A stretch of DNA of 15,234 nucleotides from an uncultured Rhodoplanes sp. (lineage in GTDB: Bacteria > Pseudomonadota > Alphaproteobacteria > Rhizobiales > Xanthobacteraceae), in NCBI GenBank assembly GCA_936924235.1, contig CAKZHN010000493.1, forward strand, positions 1 to 15,234, given 5' to 3'. Within the stretch, counting starts at the first letter, position 1. Each line of letters begins with the position of its first letter. The position numbers and the translations under genes are program-made. Positions 6,655 to 13,338 of this stretch are shown one piece after another. The notes beneath the pieces are model-generated. The model was not told where the DNA came from, searched no databases, and saw only the letters and a list, made by a program, of their open reading frames with translations.

Positions 6655-7836
6655 ATGCCGATGAGCCCGGATCAAAATCACCCCGCAGAGCCCCCTCCGC
6701 ACGCCGTGCTGGCGAGCCGGGTTTTTGACGGCACACGCTGGCACAACGAGTCCGCGGTGTTGATTCGGGACGGCCACATTGCGGGAATCCGGCGCCAGAG
6801 TGACGTTCCTGGCGATTGGCCGCAGACGCGGCTGCCTCCCGGGACGATCGTTGCGCCGGGCTTCATCGACCTGCAGGTCAACGGCGGCGGCGGCGTGCTC
6901 CTCAACGACCAGCCGACCGCCGACGGCATGCGGGCCATCGCCCGCGCGCACCGGCGCTTCGGCACCACGGGCTGCCTGCCGACCCTGATCACCGATACGC
7001 GCGAGCGGATGCGGAGCGTGATCGCGGCGGCGCGCGAGGGCGCGGGGCGGGACGGCATTCTCGGCCTGCACCTCGAAGGCCCGTTCATCAGCCCCAAGCG
7101 CCCCGGCGTGCATCCGCCCGACCGGATCGTTGCGCCGCGCGAGGGCGATCTGGACGAGCTTTGCGAGCTGGCCACTGTCGGCACCTCATTGGTGACGCTG
7201 GCGCCCGAATGCGTTCCAGCCGGATTCATCCAGACGCTGACGGCGAGCGGCGTCCGCGTCTCCATCGGCCACAGCGAGGCGACCGCCGACGTGGTCATGC
7301 ATGCGGTGGCCGATGGCGCGACCGGCGTCACGCATCTGTTCAACGCCATGCCGTCGCTCAGCGGGCGCTCGCCGGGCATCATCGGGACCGCGCTGACCGA
7401 GGAACGGCTCACCGCAGGGCTGATCGTGGATGGCATCCACGTCGATCCGATCTCGATCCGGCTCGCCTTCGCGGCGAAACGCGACGGCATCGCGCTCGTC
7501 ACCGACGCCATGCCGAGCGTCGGCTCGTCACTGCACAAGTTCGACCTGCTCGGCCGGCCGATCACCCTGCTCCACGGGCGGCTCACCACCGCCGGCGGGA
7601 CGCTCGCCGGCGCGCATCTCGACATGGCGTCGGCGGTGCGCAACACGGTGAAGCTCGCAGGGCTTCCGCTGGAGGACGCGCTGCGCGCGGCGTCGCTGGC
7701 GCCGGCGCGCTTCCTTGGGATGGAGCACGAGCGCGGCGCGCTCACCGCCGGCGCGCGGGCCGATCTGGTGGCGCTGAGCGAAGGCCTCACGGTCATAGCC
7801 ACCTGGATCGATGGCGCGCGCGAGGACGTTCAATAA
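6655..7836 (+). CDS. nagA: N-acetylglucosamine-6-phosphate deacetylase
   Basis: NagA removes acetate from GlcNAc-6-P to give GlcN-6-P, joining the MurQ product to the NagB-II step. It is an amidohydrolase-superfamily enzyme. From the start used here the metal ligands are Glu141 in HLEGPF, His206 in GHSEAT and His227 in THLFNAM, with the catalytic Asp284 in TDAM. The N-terminal motif is GFIDLQVNG (Gln/Asn, as in the E. coli single-metal type) rather than His-x-His. About 393 residues, normal length. The start is uncertain: ATG 6655, ATG 6661 and TTG 6619 share the frame and none has a strong ribosome site; 6655 was chosen because the TTG lies in the AT-rich promoter-like stretch. The gene diverges from murA and its stop overlaps the end of the convergent NamZ-like gene by seven bases. 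Confidence 0.94.
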   Translation: MPMSPDQNHPAEPPPHAVLASRVFDGTRWHNESAVLIRDGHIAGIRRQSDVPGDWPQTRLPPGTIVAPGFIDLQVNGGGGVLLNDQPTADGMRAIARAHRRFGTTGCLPTLITDTRERMRSVIAAAREGAGRDGILGLHLEGPFISPKRPGVHPPDRIVAPREGDLDELCELATVGTSLVTLAPECVPAGFIQTLTASGVRVSIGHSEATADVVMHAVADGATGVTHLFNAMPSLSGRSPGIIGTALTEERLTAGLIVDGIHVDPISIRLAFAAKRDGIALVTDAMPSVGSSLHKFDLLGRPITLLHGRLTTAGGTLAGAHLDMASAVRNTVKLAGLPLEDALRAASLAPARFLGMEHERGALTAGARADLVALSEGLTVIATWIDGAREDVQ

Positions 7837-9032
7837 CGCAGGTAGGGTTTCCGCTCGCTCGCCCAGGACTGTTCGTCCGGCAGCGTCAGGGCATCGAGGT
7901 CCTTCGGCGTCGCCGATGGATTGTCGACCCACTCGCGCAGCAGCGGGCTGCCGTTGATCACGTCGATGGCGAGCTTGCCGTGCTCGTATTCGTAGGCGAA
8001 GTCGCGCCACAGCGGATACTGCGGATACAACAACCGGATCGCCTTGAAGGCCAGCGCCTGGATGCGCCACGGCTTGAAGATCGCGTGATCGTAGTCCGGA
8101 CCTTCCGGATGAAGCTGCACGCCGTGACACAGCTTGCCGACATGCTTGTGGAAGGTCGGCTCGAACCAGCATTCGCGCAGCCGGCAGCCGTCGAGCCAGC
8201 GCGGCGCAAGCTCGGCCATCTTGCTCATGACGGCGCGCGCGTCGATGTCGGGCGCGCCGAACAATTCGAGCGGCCGCGTGGTGCCGCGGCCTTCCGAGAG
8301 CGTGGCACCTTCGAGCATTACGGTGCCCGCATAGGCGCGTGCCATCGACAGGTTCGGCGCGTTGGGGCTCGGATTGATCCAGATGCGCTCGCCGAGCGGC
8401 CAGCCGAAGCCCGGCGCGACATCAGGCTGCCAGCCCTGCATCTCGACGACCTGATAGTCGACGTCGAGCCGGAATGTCTTCACGAACCACAGGCCCAACT
8501 CGCCGAGCGTGAGCCCATGACGCATCGGCAGCGGGCCCGCGCCGACAAAGCTTTCCCAGCCGGCGCGGAGCTTCAGCCCCTCGATCGGACGCCCCGCCGG
8601 ATTGGGCCGGTCGAGCACCCAGACCGCCTTGCGGTGGCGCGCCGCGGCTTCCAGCACATAAAGCAGCGTCGTGATGAAGGTGTAGATGCGGCAGCCCAGG
8701 TCCTGCAGGTCGATCAGGATCACGTCGAACGAGCCCATCATCTTGTCGGTGGGCTTTCGCACCTCGCCGTAGAGGCTGAAGACCGGGATGTGATGCACCG
8801 GGTCCTCGAAGTCCGGCGACTCCATCATGTTGTCCTGCTTGTCCCCGCGCAGCCCGTGCTGCGGACCGAACGCCGCGCTGAGCTTCAGGTCGCCGCAGGC
8901 GGCGAGCGCATCGAGCGAATGGGTCAGGTCCGCGGTGACGGACGCCGGATGCGCGAGCAGCGCCACGCGCTTACCCGAGAGGGGCGCGCGCAGCTTGGGC
9001 TCGGCGATCAGCCTATCGATGCCGAATTTCAT
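7830..9032 (-). CDS. namZ: DUF1343 / NamZ-like exo-N-acetylmuramidase family protein
   Basis: This 400-residue protein matches the DUF1343 family, whose Bacillus subtilis member NamZ (YbbC, GH171) releases MurNAc from non-reducing ends of peptidoglycan fragments. Visible family blocks: KRVALLAHPAS (21-31), FGPQHGLRGDKQ (55-66), PVFSLYGE, the Rossmann-like strand DVILIDLQDLGCRIYTF (103-119), VLDRPNP, LPMRHGLTLGELG, INPSPNAPN, EGATLSEGRGTT, and LCHGVQLH. It has no signal peptide or lipobox, unlike the secreted Bacillus enzyme, so it is probably cytoplasmic. Residue 58 is Gln where I recall PEHG in the family, with that Glu proposed as catalytic, so activity is uncertain. ATG 9032 overlaps the upstream DOMON-like stop as ATGA. 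Neighbouring nagA and murQ strongly support a role in peptidoglycan sugar salvage. Confidence 0.88.
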   Translation of the reverse strand: MKFGIDRLIAEPKLRAPLSGKRVALLAHPASVTADLTHSLDALAACGDLKLSAAFGPQHGLRGDKQDNMMESPDFEDPVHHIPVFSLYGEVRKPTDKMMGSFDVILIDLQDLGCRIYTFITTLLYVLEAAARHRKAVWVLDRPNPAGRPIEGLKLRAGWESFVGAGPLPMRHGLTLGELGLWFVKTFRLDVDYQVVEMQGWQPDVAPGFGWPLGERIWINPSPNAPNLSMARAYAGTVMLEGATLSEGRGTTRPLELFGAPDIDARAVMSKMAELAPRWLDGCRLRECWFEPTFHKHVGKLCHGVQLHPEGPDYDHAIFKPWRIQALAFKAIRLLYPQYPLWRDFAYEYEHGKLAIDVINGSPLLREWVDNPSATPKDLDALTLPDEQSWASERKPYLRY

Positions 9033-9586
9033 GCGGACACCGTTGGCGAGAATTCATAGGCAAAGCAATCCATGTGGTGGAAGTCGGGCTTTCCCGGCGG
9101 ATGCGCCAAGGCCCAGTATGACATATGCCCGGCCTGATCTTCGATGATGGCCGACAGCCCGAGACGCCACGGGGTGCTTCGCGACAACGCCGGCAGCCGG
9201 CCGATGGGCAGCGTGACCTGCAAGGTGTAGCGGTCCGGGCCCGGCTGCGTTTCGATCGGAGCTGCCTCGATCTCAGCCGCCAACACCATGCCGCTCCGGT
9301 AGTCGCTGAAACGATAGGCCGCCCATTGCGTCGAGGGCGCGAAGTTGAACTCATAATACTCCGAGCCCGACGGCCCGCGGACGAACGCCTCGAAGCAGGT
9401 GTGGCGCCAGAGCTCGTCGCCACGGCGGGCGGCGGCAGCCGGCGGAAGGCGGATATCGCCGATCCGACCGGTCACCACGTAGGAAAACACCAGGCTGTCC
9501 GCGCGCGGGCGCGCCACAGTCACGTCGATCCGTGCCACGGCCCCTGAGGGAAAGTCGGGATGGGGGCTCAATGCCAGCTGGCGCAT
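9029..9586 (-). CDS. DOMON-like domain protein
   Basis: This 185-residue protein resembles the uncharacterised DOMON-like family of Proteobacteria, a beta-sandwich fold related to sugar- and haem-binding DOMON domains. Recognisable parts are DELWRHTCFEAFV (residues 57-69), YYEFNFAPSTQWAAYRF (77-93), a final-third strand WRLGLSAIIED, and the C-terminal signature KPDFHHMDCFAYE. The beta-rich pattern covers the whole length, and there is no signal peptide or membrane segment, so it should be cytoplasmic. It is first in a two-gene unit and its stop overlaps the NamZ-like start (ATGA), so equimolar production with that protein is likely. Binding a carbohydrate or muropeptide for its partner is a reasonable inference, not shown by sequence. 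The start ATG 9586 has only a weak TGAG ribosome site. Confidence 0.75.
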   Translation of the reverse strand: MRQLALSPHPDFPSGAVARIDVTVARPRADSLVFSYVVTGRIGDIRLPPAAAARRGDELWRHTCFEAFVRGPSGSEYYEFNFAPSTQWAAYRFSDYRSGMVLAAEIEAAPIETQPGPDRYTLQVTLPIGRLPALSRSTPWRLGLSAIIEDQAGHMSYWALAHPPGKPDFHHMDCFAYEFSPTVSA

Positions 9587-9666
9587 GTCTCAATGAACCG
9601 ATTCGCCACACCGCAATCAAGGGCGCGGAATGGCCGCGCGGCTGTTTCAACGGCGCGGTCCAAGCG

Positions 9667-9695
9667 TTGACAAATCCCCCTGCGTCGCCATCTGA
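9667..9695 (+). promoter_or_regulatory. Possible sigma-70 promoter for the AlkB-like gene
   Basis: TTGACA at 9667-9672 is a perfect -35 box. Seventeen bases later is ATCTGA (9690-9695), a weak -10 box. Transcription would begin within a few bases of ATG 9704, giving a very short or absent leader. No ribosome site precedes that ATG, which fits. Confidence 0.35.
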
Positions 9696-9703
9696 CGATT
9701 CCA

Positions 9704-10324
9704 ATGAATCTCGCTCTTCAAGCCGATCTCTTCGGCGTCGCTCCCGAGATGCCGGGCCCGGACGGATTTCGCTACGCGCCCGACGCGATCTTGCCTGCCG
9801 AAGAGCTCGCGCTGGTCGAGCAGTTCCGCACGCTGCCGTTCAAGGAGTTCGAGTTTCAGGGCTTCACCGGCAAGCGCCGCGTGGTGTCCTACGGCTGGCG
9901 TTACGACTTCAACGGCGGCGGGCTGAACCGGACTGACACCATCCCCGACTTTCTGGCGCCGCTCCGCGAGCGCGCGGCGCGCTTCGCGGGCTTGGAAGCC
10001 TCGGCGCTGGTGCAGGCGCTGCTGCTCGAATACCCGCCGGGCGCCGCCATCGGCTGGCACAAGGACCGTCCGGTGTTCGACGACGTGATCGGCATCTCGC
10101 TCGTGTCGCCGTGCAACTTCCGCTTCCGAAGGAAGGCCGGGCCGAATTGGGAGCGCCGCAATCTCACGGCCGAGCCGCGATCGATCTATCTGCTGCGCGG
10201 CCCCGCCCGGACCGAATGGGAGCACAGCATCCCGGCCGTCGATGCGTTGCGATATTCCGTGACGTTCCGGAGCATGCGGTCCGCCGAGCGGAATGAGCCG
10301 GAATCCAAATCAATCCCGGAATGA
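9704..10324 (+). CDS. AlkB-family Fe(II)/2-oxoglutarate dioxygenase
   Basis: AlkB-type enzymes oxidatively remove alkyl groups from damaged nucleic acid bases (or act on other methylated substrates) using Fe(II), oxygen and 2-oxoglutarate. The iron triad is visible: His119 and Asp121 in GWHKDRP, and His174 in EWEHSIP; Arg183 and Arg189 in ALRYSVTFRSM are positioned to bind 2-oxoglutarate. Other family marks are the nucleotide-recognition-lid segment with SYGWRYDF (62-69), LLLEYPPGAAIGWH, and SIYLLRGPAR. At 206 residues it is close to typical for the short proteobacterial homologues. ATG 9704 has no clear ribosome site; see the promoter entry. It stands alone between the DOMON-like gene (divergent) and the lactonase-like genes. 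Whether it repairs DNA, RNA or another substrate cannot be decided, so no alkB symbol is given. Confidence 0.9.
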   Translation: MNLALQADLFGVAPEMPGPDGFRYAPDAILPAEELALVEQFRTLPFKEFEFQGFTGKRRVVSYGWRYDFNGGGLNRTDTIPDFLAPLRERAARFAGLEASALVQALLLEYPPGAAIGWHKDRPVFDDVIGISLVSPCNFRFRRKAGPNWERRNLTAEPRSIYLLRGPARTEWEHSIPAVDALRYSVTFRSMRSAERNEPESKSIPE

Positions 10325-10344
10325 CGATTTTACTGTCGTCCGGG
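10315..10344 (+). terminator. Possible terminator after the AlkB-like gene
   Basis: GACGA (10323-10327) pairs with TCGTC (10336-10340), and CCCG (10315-10318) with CGGG (10341-10344) across a GAAT bulge, spanning the stop codon. The loop holds TTTTACTG. There is no T-tract after the stem, so the call is weak. Confidence 0.3.
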
Positions 10345-10451
10345 CCCGCTCCCGTTGCTAGCATCCCTCGACTTGTTCGGTGACGACACAAGGCCGCGAA
10401 GACGGCCACAGAACGCGTCGAGCCGGATACGCCGGGAGTGAAATCAGCGCC

Positions 10452-11345
10452 ATGGACCTCGACCGCGTCGCCGCGGGCTTCGACCGTATCACCGGCTCGG
10501 ATCCGCCCTTCGATCAGATTGCCGACGGCACTTATTTCGGCGAAGGACCGGTGTGGGACAAGCGCAAGAAGCGCTTCCTCTGGGTCGATATCATTGGCGA
10601 CACCATCTACCAGTGGATGCCGGGCGTCGGAAAATCCGTGCTGGTGCATCCCTCCAGCCACGCCAACGGCATGACCTTCGACCTGCAAGGCCGTCTGGTG
10701 ATCGCAGGCTGGTCGAAGCGCACGATCTGGCGCCTTGAGGACGACGGCTCGTTCACCACCATCGCGTCGCACTGGCAGGACAAGAAGTTCAACAGCCCGA
10801 ACGACATCGTCGTGCGCTCCGACGGCTCGGTGTACTGGACCGACTCGGCGGGCGGGCTCGTGATCCCCGGCATGGTCGGCGAGGACATGCAGCGCCATCT
10901 CGACATCCAGGCGGTGTTCCGCCTGACGCCGCAGGGCAAGGTCGAGCTCACCGTGCCGGATACCGTGTATCCGAACGGGCTCTGCTTCAGCCCGGACGAG
11001 AAGCTCCTCTACGTCAACGACACCAGGATGGCGCACATCCGCGTCTTCGACGTGGCTGCTGACGGCAGCGTCGGCAACGGCCGGCTGTTCCATCAGCTCA
11101 CCGGCAGCGAGGCCGGCGTCGCCGACGGCATGAAGTGCGACCAGGAGGGCAACGTCTACTGCACCGGTCCGGGCGGCGTGCATGTCATGGACCCGAAGGG
11201 CAACCTGCTCGGCCGTCTGCTCATTCCAGGCGGCCACACCACCAACATCGCCTGGGGCGACGACGATTGGCGCTCGCTCTACATGACGACGTATCACGCC
11301 GTGTTCCGAACCCGGCTGCAGATCCCCGGCGTCCCGGTCTGGTAG
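10452..11345 (+). CDS. SMP-30/gluconolactonase-like beta-propeller hydrolase
   Basis: SMP-30/LRE proteins are six-bladed propellers that hydrolyse sugar lactones or related esters with one divalent metal. All four metal-site positions are present when compared with human SMP30: Glu31 in FGEGPVWD, Asn117 in SPNDIVV, Asn175 in YPNGLCFSPD and Asp225 in VADGMKCD. The repeated W-D/Y-W-T-D strand endings of the blades are also seen. It has 297 residues from ATG 10452, and no signal peptide, so it should be cytoplasmic. The frame is open further upstream to about 10380, but that part has no family similarity. A GGGAG lies 13 bases before the ATG, further than usual. The next gene follows after nine bases and is a divergent relative. 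The physiological lactone is unknown; an aldonic or hydroxy-acid lactone is likely given the downstream binding protein. Confidence 0.88.
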   Translation: MDLDRVAAGFDRITGSDPPFDQIADGTYFGEGPVWDKRKKRFLWVDIIGDTIYQWMPGVGKSVLVHPSSHANGMTFDLQGRLVIAGWSKRTIWRLEDDGSFTTIASHWQDKKFNSPNDIVVRSDGSVYWTDSAGGLVIPGMVGEDMQRHLDIQAVFRLTPQGKVELTVPDTVYPNGLCFSPDEKLLYVNDTRMAHIRVFDVAADGSVGNGRLFHQLTGSEAGVADGMKCDQEGNVYCTGPGGVHVMDPKGNLLGRLLIPGGHTTNIAWGDDDWRSLYMTTYHAVFRTRLQIPGVPVW

Positions 11346-11354
11346 GAGCAGGCG

Positions 11355-12242
11355 ATGGCATGGAATTTCGAGCTCGTCGCGGGACCCTATGAAGGCCCGG
11401 CCGGCGGCGTGGTGTGGGACAAGACCGGCGGCCGCGTGCTGCTGAGCCTGATCGACGACGGCCGCCTGTTGTGGGTCGACCACCGCAGCAAGGCGGTCAG
11501 CGAATTCCGCCGTTATGCCAACCGCGTCAACGGTCTCGCGCTCGGCCCGAGCGGTGAGATCTACGGGGCGCAGGAGGGCGGCCGGCGCCTGGTGCAGTTC
11601 ACGCCGGACGGTCGCACCGTGGCGGTCGATGCGCTGCTCAACGGCAGGCACCACAACCAGCCGAGCGATCTCACGGTGGATCGCAACAACCGCCTCTACT
11701 TCACCGATCCGCGGCACCCGATCATTCCGTTCGGGCCCGCGATCTTTCCGTTTCTCGACCACTGCTCGGTGCTGCGGCTCTATCGCAACGACCGCCGCGC
11801 CTGGGTCGCGGAGCGGATGACGTTCGACACCGTCAATCCGCGCGCGGTGCTGCTGTCGGCGGACGGCAAGACGCTCTATGTCGCAGACGGCGGCACGGCT
11901 CCGGGCGAAAAGCGCGAGCTGCGCGCCTATCCGATCCGCGACGACGGCACGCTTGATCACCCCATCGTGCTGCACACCTTCGGCGGCGACCATCGCGGGC
12001 CGCATCGCGGCATCGAGGGCATGTGCCTCGACCGCGACGGCAACATCCTCGCGGTCGGCGGCTGGCAGCGGAGCGGTCCGGGTCCCCTCGTCCATCGCTT
12101 TGCGCCAGGCGGCGCGCTGATCGAGACGCATCCGATCCCAGCCGATGCGCCGAACAAGTGCTGCATCGGCGGCGCAGAGCTCGACACGATCTACGTCACC
12201 ACGGGCGGCGGCCAGCTGTTCCGCGCCGCGATGACGGCCTGA
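11355..12242 (+). CDS. SMP-30-like beta-propeller protein with altered metal site
   Basis: Second SMP-30/gluconolactonase/LRE-type propeller (295 residues), with blade signatures such as GGVVWDKTGGRVLLS, NGLALGPSGEIY, LYFTDPRHP, LYVADGG and GIEGMCLDRDGNI. By motif position against human SMP30, three of four metal ligands differ: the PND motif reads PSD (Ser104), the PNG motif reads NPRA, and DGM reads EGM (Glu221); a Glu remains in the first motif (YEGPAGG). It may therefore bind metal differently or have another activity. ATG 11355 has an excellent AGGAG at 11344-11348, overlapping the stop of the preceding gene, so the two are co-transcribed. No signal peptide. The C-terminus (CCIGGAELDTIYVTTGGGQLF) matches the family's closing blade. 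Co-expression suggests a linked pathway step; function is inferred only at family level. Confidence 0.85.
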   Translation: MAWNFELVAGPYEGPAGGVVWDKTGGRVLLSLIDDGRLLWVDHRSKAVSEFRRYANRVNGLALGPSGEIYGAQEGGRRLVQFTPDGRTVAVDALLNGRHHNQPSDLTVDRNNRLYFTDPRHPIIPFGPAIFPFLDHCSVLRLYRNDRRAWVAERMTFDTVNPRAVLLSADGKTLYVADGGTAPGEKRELRAYPIRDDGTLDHPIVLHTFGGDHRGPHRGIEGMCLDRDGNILAVGGWQRSGPGPLVHRFAPGGALIETHPIPADAPNKCCIGGAELDTIYVTTGGGQLFRAAMTA

Positions 12243-12287
12243 CTGCAAGCGCGACTGACATTCCGAAACGAAGACGAGGTGCGTCGC

Positions 12288-13253
12288 ATGATGCGCAAGT
12301 CGATGATCGGTTTCACCGCAGTGCTGCTCGCTTCGATGAGCGCGGGCGTGGGCATGACCTTGGCGCAGGACTATCCGAGCCGGGTCATTCGCGTGGTGGT
12401 GGGACCCGGACCGGATGTGGTCGCGCGCGTCTATGCGCCGAAGCTCGCCGAGGCGCTCGGCCAGCAGATCGTCATCGAGCCCCGCACCGGCGCGGGCGGC
12501 GCGATCGCGGCACAGACCATCGCGACCGCGCCGCCGGACGGCTACAGCCTGCTGCTGGCGACCGCCTCCTACACCATCAACGCGGCGTTGAAGACATCAC
12601 AATACGACCTGCGCAAGGACTTCGTCGCGGTCGGACAGATGAGCACCTCGCCGTTCGTGCTGGTGGTGCATCCGTCGGTGCCGGTGAAGTCCGTGCAGGA
12701 GCTGATTGCGCTGGCGAAATCCAAGCCGGGCCAGCTCAACTACGCGTCGTCGGGGATCGGCACGCCGCCGCATCTCGGCGGCGAGCTGTTCAAGGCCATG
12801 ACCGGCGTCGACATCGTCCACGTCCCGTACCGTGAGGCCAATTCGGCGCTCAACGCCGTGATCGCCGGCAATGTGCAGATGATGTTCTCGATCGCGACCA
12901 CCGCGCAGGCCCAGATCAAGGGCGGCACGGTGCGCGGGCTCGGCGTCGCCACGCTTGCGCCGACCTCGCTGGTGCCCGATCTGCCGACCATTGCGTCGCA
13001 GGGCCTTCCCGGCTTCGAGGTGATCGGCTGGAACGGCGTCGTCGCGCCGGCCGGTACGCCTGCGGCGATCGTCAGCAAGCTCAATGCAGCGATAGGCCAT
13101 GGCATCGCCGACCCGCAGCTCAAGACCCAGCTCGCCGCCGCGGGTTACGACGTGGCAACGCCCAACACGCCGGAGCAGTTCACGAAGTTCATCAATGACG
13201 ACACCGAGCGCTGGAGCGGCGTGGTGCAGAAGGCCAACATCAGCGCCAAATGA
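12288..13253 (+). CDS. Bug/TctC-family periplasmic solute-binding protein
   Basis: Bug proteins are periplasmic receptors of tripartite tricarboxylate transporters and bind carboxylates such as citrate, aromatic acids or amino acids. A signal peptide is clear (MMRKSMIGFTAVLLASMSAGVGMTLA, cleavage near AQ-DYPSR). It is followed by the family blocks IRVVVGPGPDVVAR, GQQIVIEPRTGAGGAIAA, IATAPPDGYSLL, PGQLNYASSGIGTPPHL, VHVPYREANSALNAVIAGNVQMMF, and GWNGVVAPAGTP. ATG 12288 is used (321 residues): GACGAGG at 12273-12279 is eight bases away, too close to the in-frame GTG 12279. No TctA or TctB membrane genes are adjacent, as is usual for the many orphan Bug proteins. It begins 45 bases after the second lactonase-like gene and is likely in the same transcript, so a lactone or its hydroxy-acid product is a plausible ligand. 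Confidence 0.92.
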   Translation: MMRKSMIGFTAVLLASMSAGVGMTLAQDYPSRVIRVVVGPGPDVVARVYAPKLAEALGQQIVIEPRTGAGGAIAAQTIATAPPDGYSLLLATASYTINAALKTSQYDLRKDFVAVGQMSTSPFVLVVHPSVPVKSVQELIALAKSKPGQLNYASSGIGTPPHLGGELFKAMTGVDIVHVPYREANSALNAVIAGNVQMMFSIATTAQAQIKGGTVRGLGVATLAPTSLVPDLPTIASQGLPGFEVIGWNGVVAPAGTPAAIVSKLNAAIGHGIADPQLKTQLAAAGYDVATPNTPEQFTKFINDDTERWSGVVQKANISAK

Positions 13254-13267
13254 ACACGCCAAGTGAA

Positions 13268-13333
13268 TAGGCCGGCCTAGGCGGGCATCGCCGAAACCGG
13301 TAACATTCCCCAAAATTAAAAGCTTTGGGGAGG
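13268..13333 (+). promoter_or_regulatory. Three inverted repeats before the NHL gene, the last covering its ribosome site
   Basis: In the 85-base gap there is a perfect 12-base palindrome TAGGCCGGCCTA (13268-13279), a GGCG/CGCC stem (13280-13292), and CCCCAAA (13308-13314) pairing with TTTGGGG (13324-13330). The third stem uses four bases of the ribosome site GGGGAGG (13327-13333), five bases before ATG 13339. The first two could act as a terminator for the binding-protein gene. The third could limit translation of the NHL gene. Confidence 0.4.
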
Positions 13334-13338
13334 TCTGA

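Noticed and set aside
6816..9059. 747-codon plus-strand open frame crossing nagA and the NamZ-like gene
   Set aside because: It is a GC-driven shadow: very Arg/Asp/His-rich, no domain motifs, and it spans two well-identified genes on both strands.
10164..12248. 694-codon minus-strand open frame opposite the two SMP-30-like genes
   Set aside because: Antisense shadow of GC-rich coding DNA; composition (Val/Asp/Arg/His) is the usual mirror pattern and the plus-strand genes have clear family motifs.
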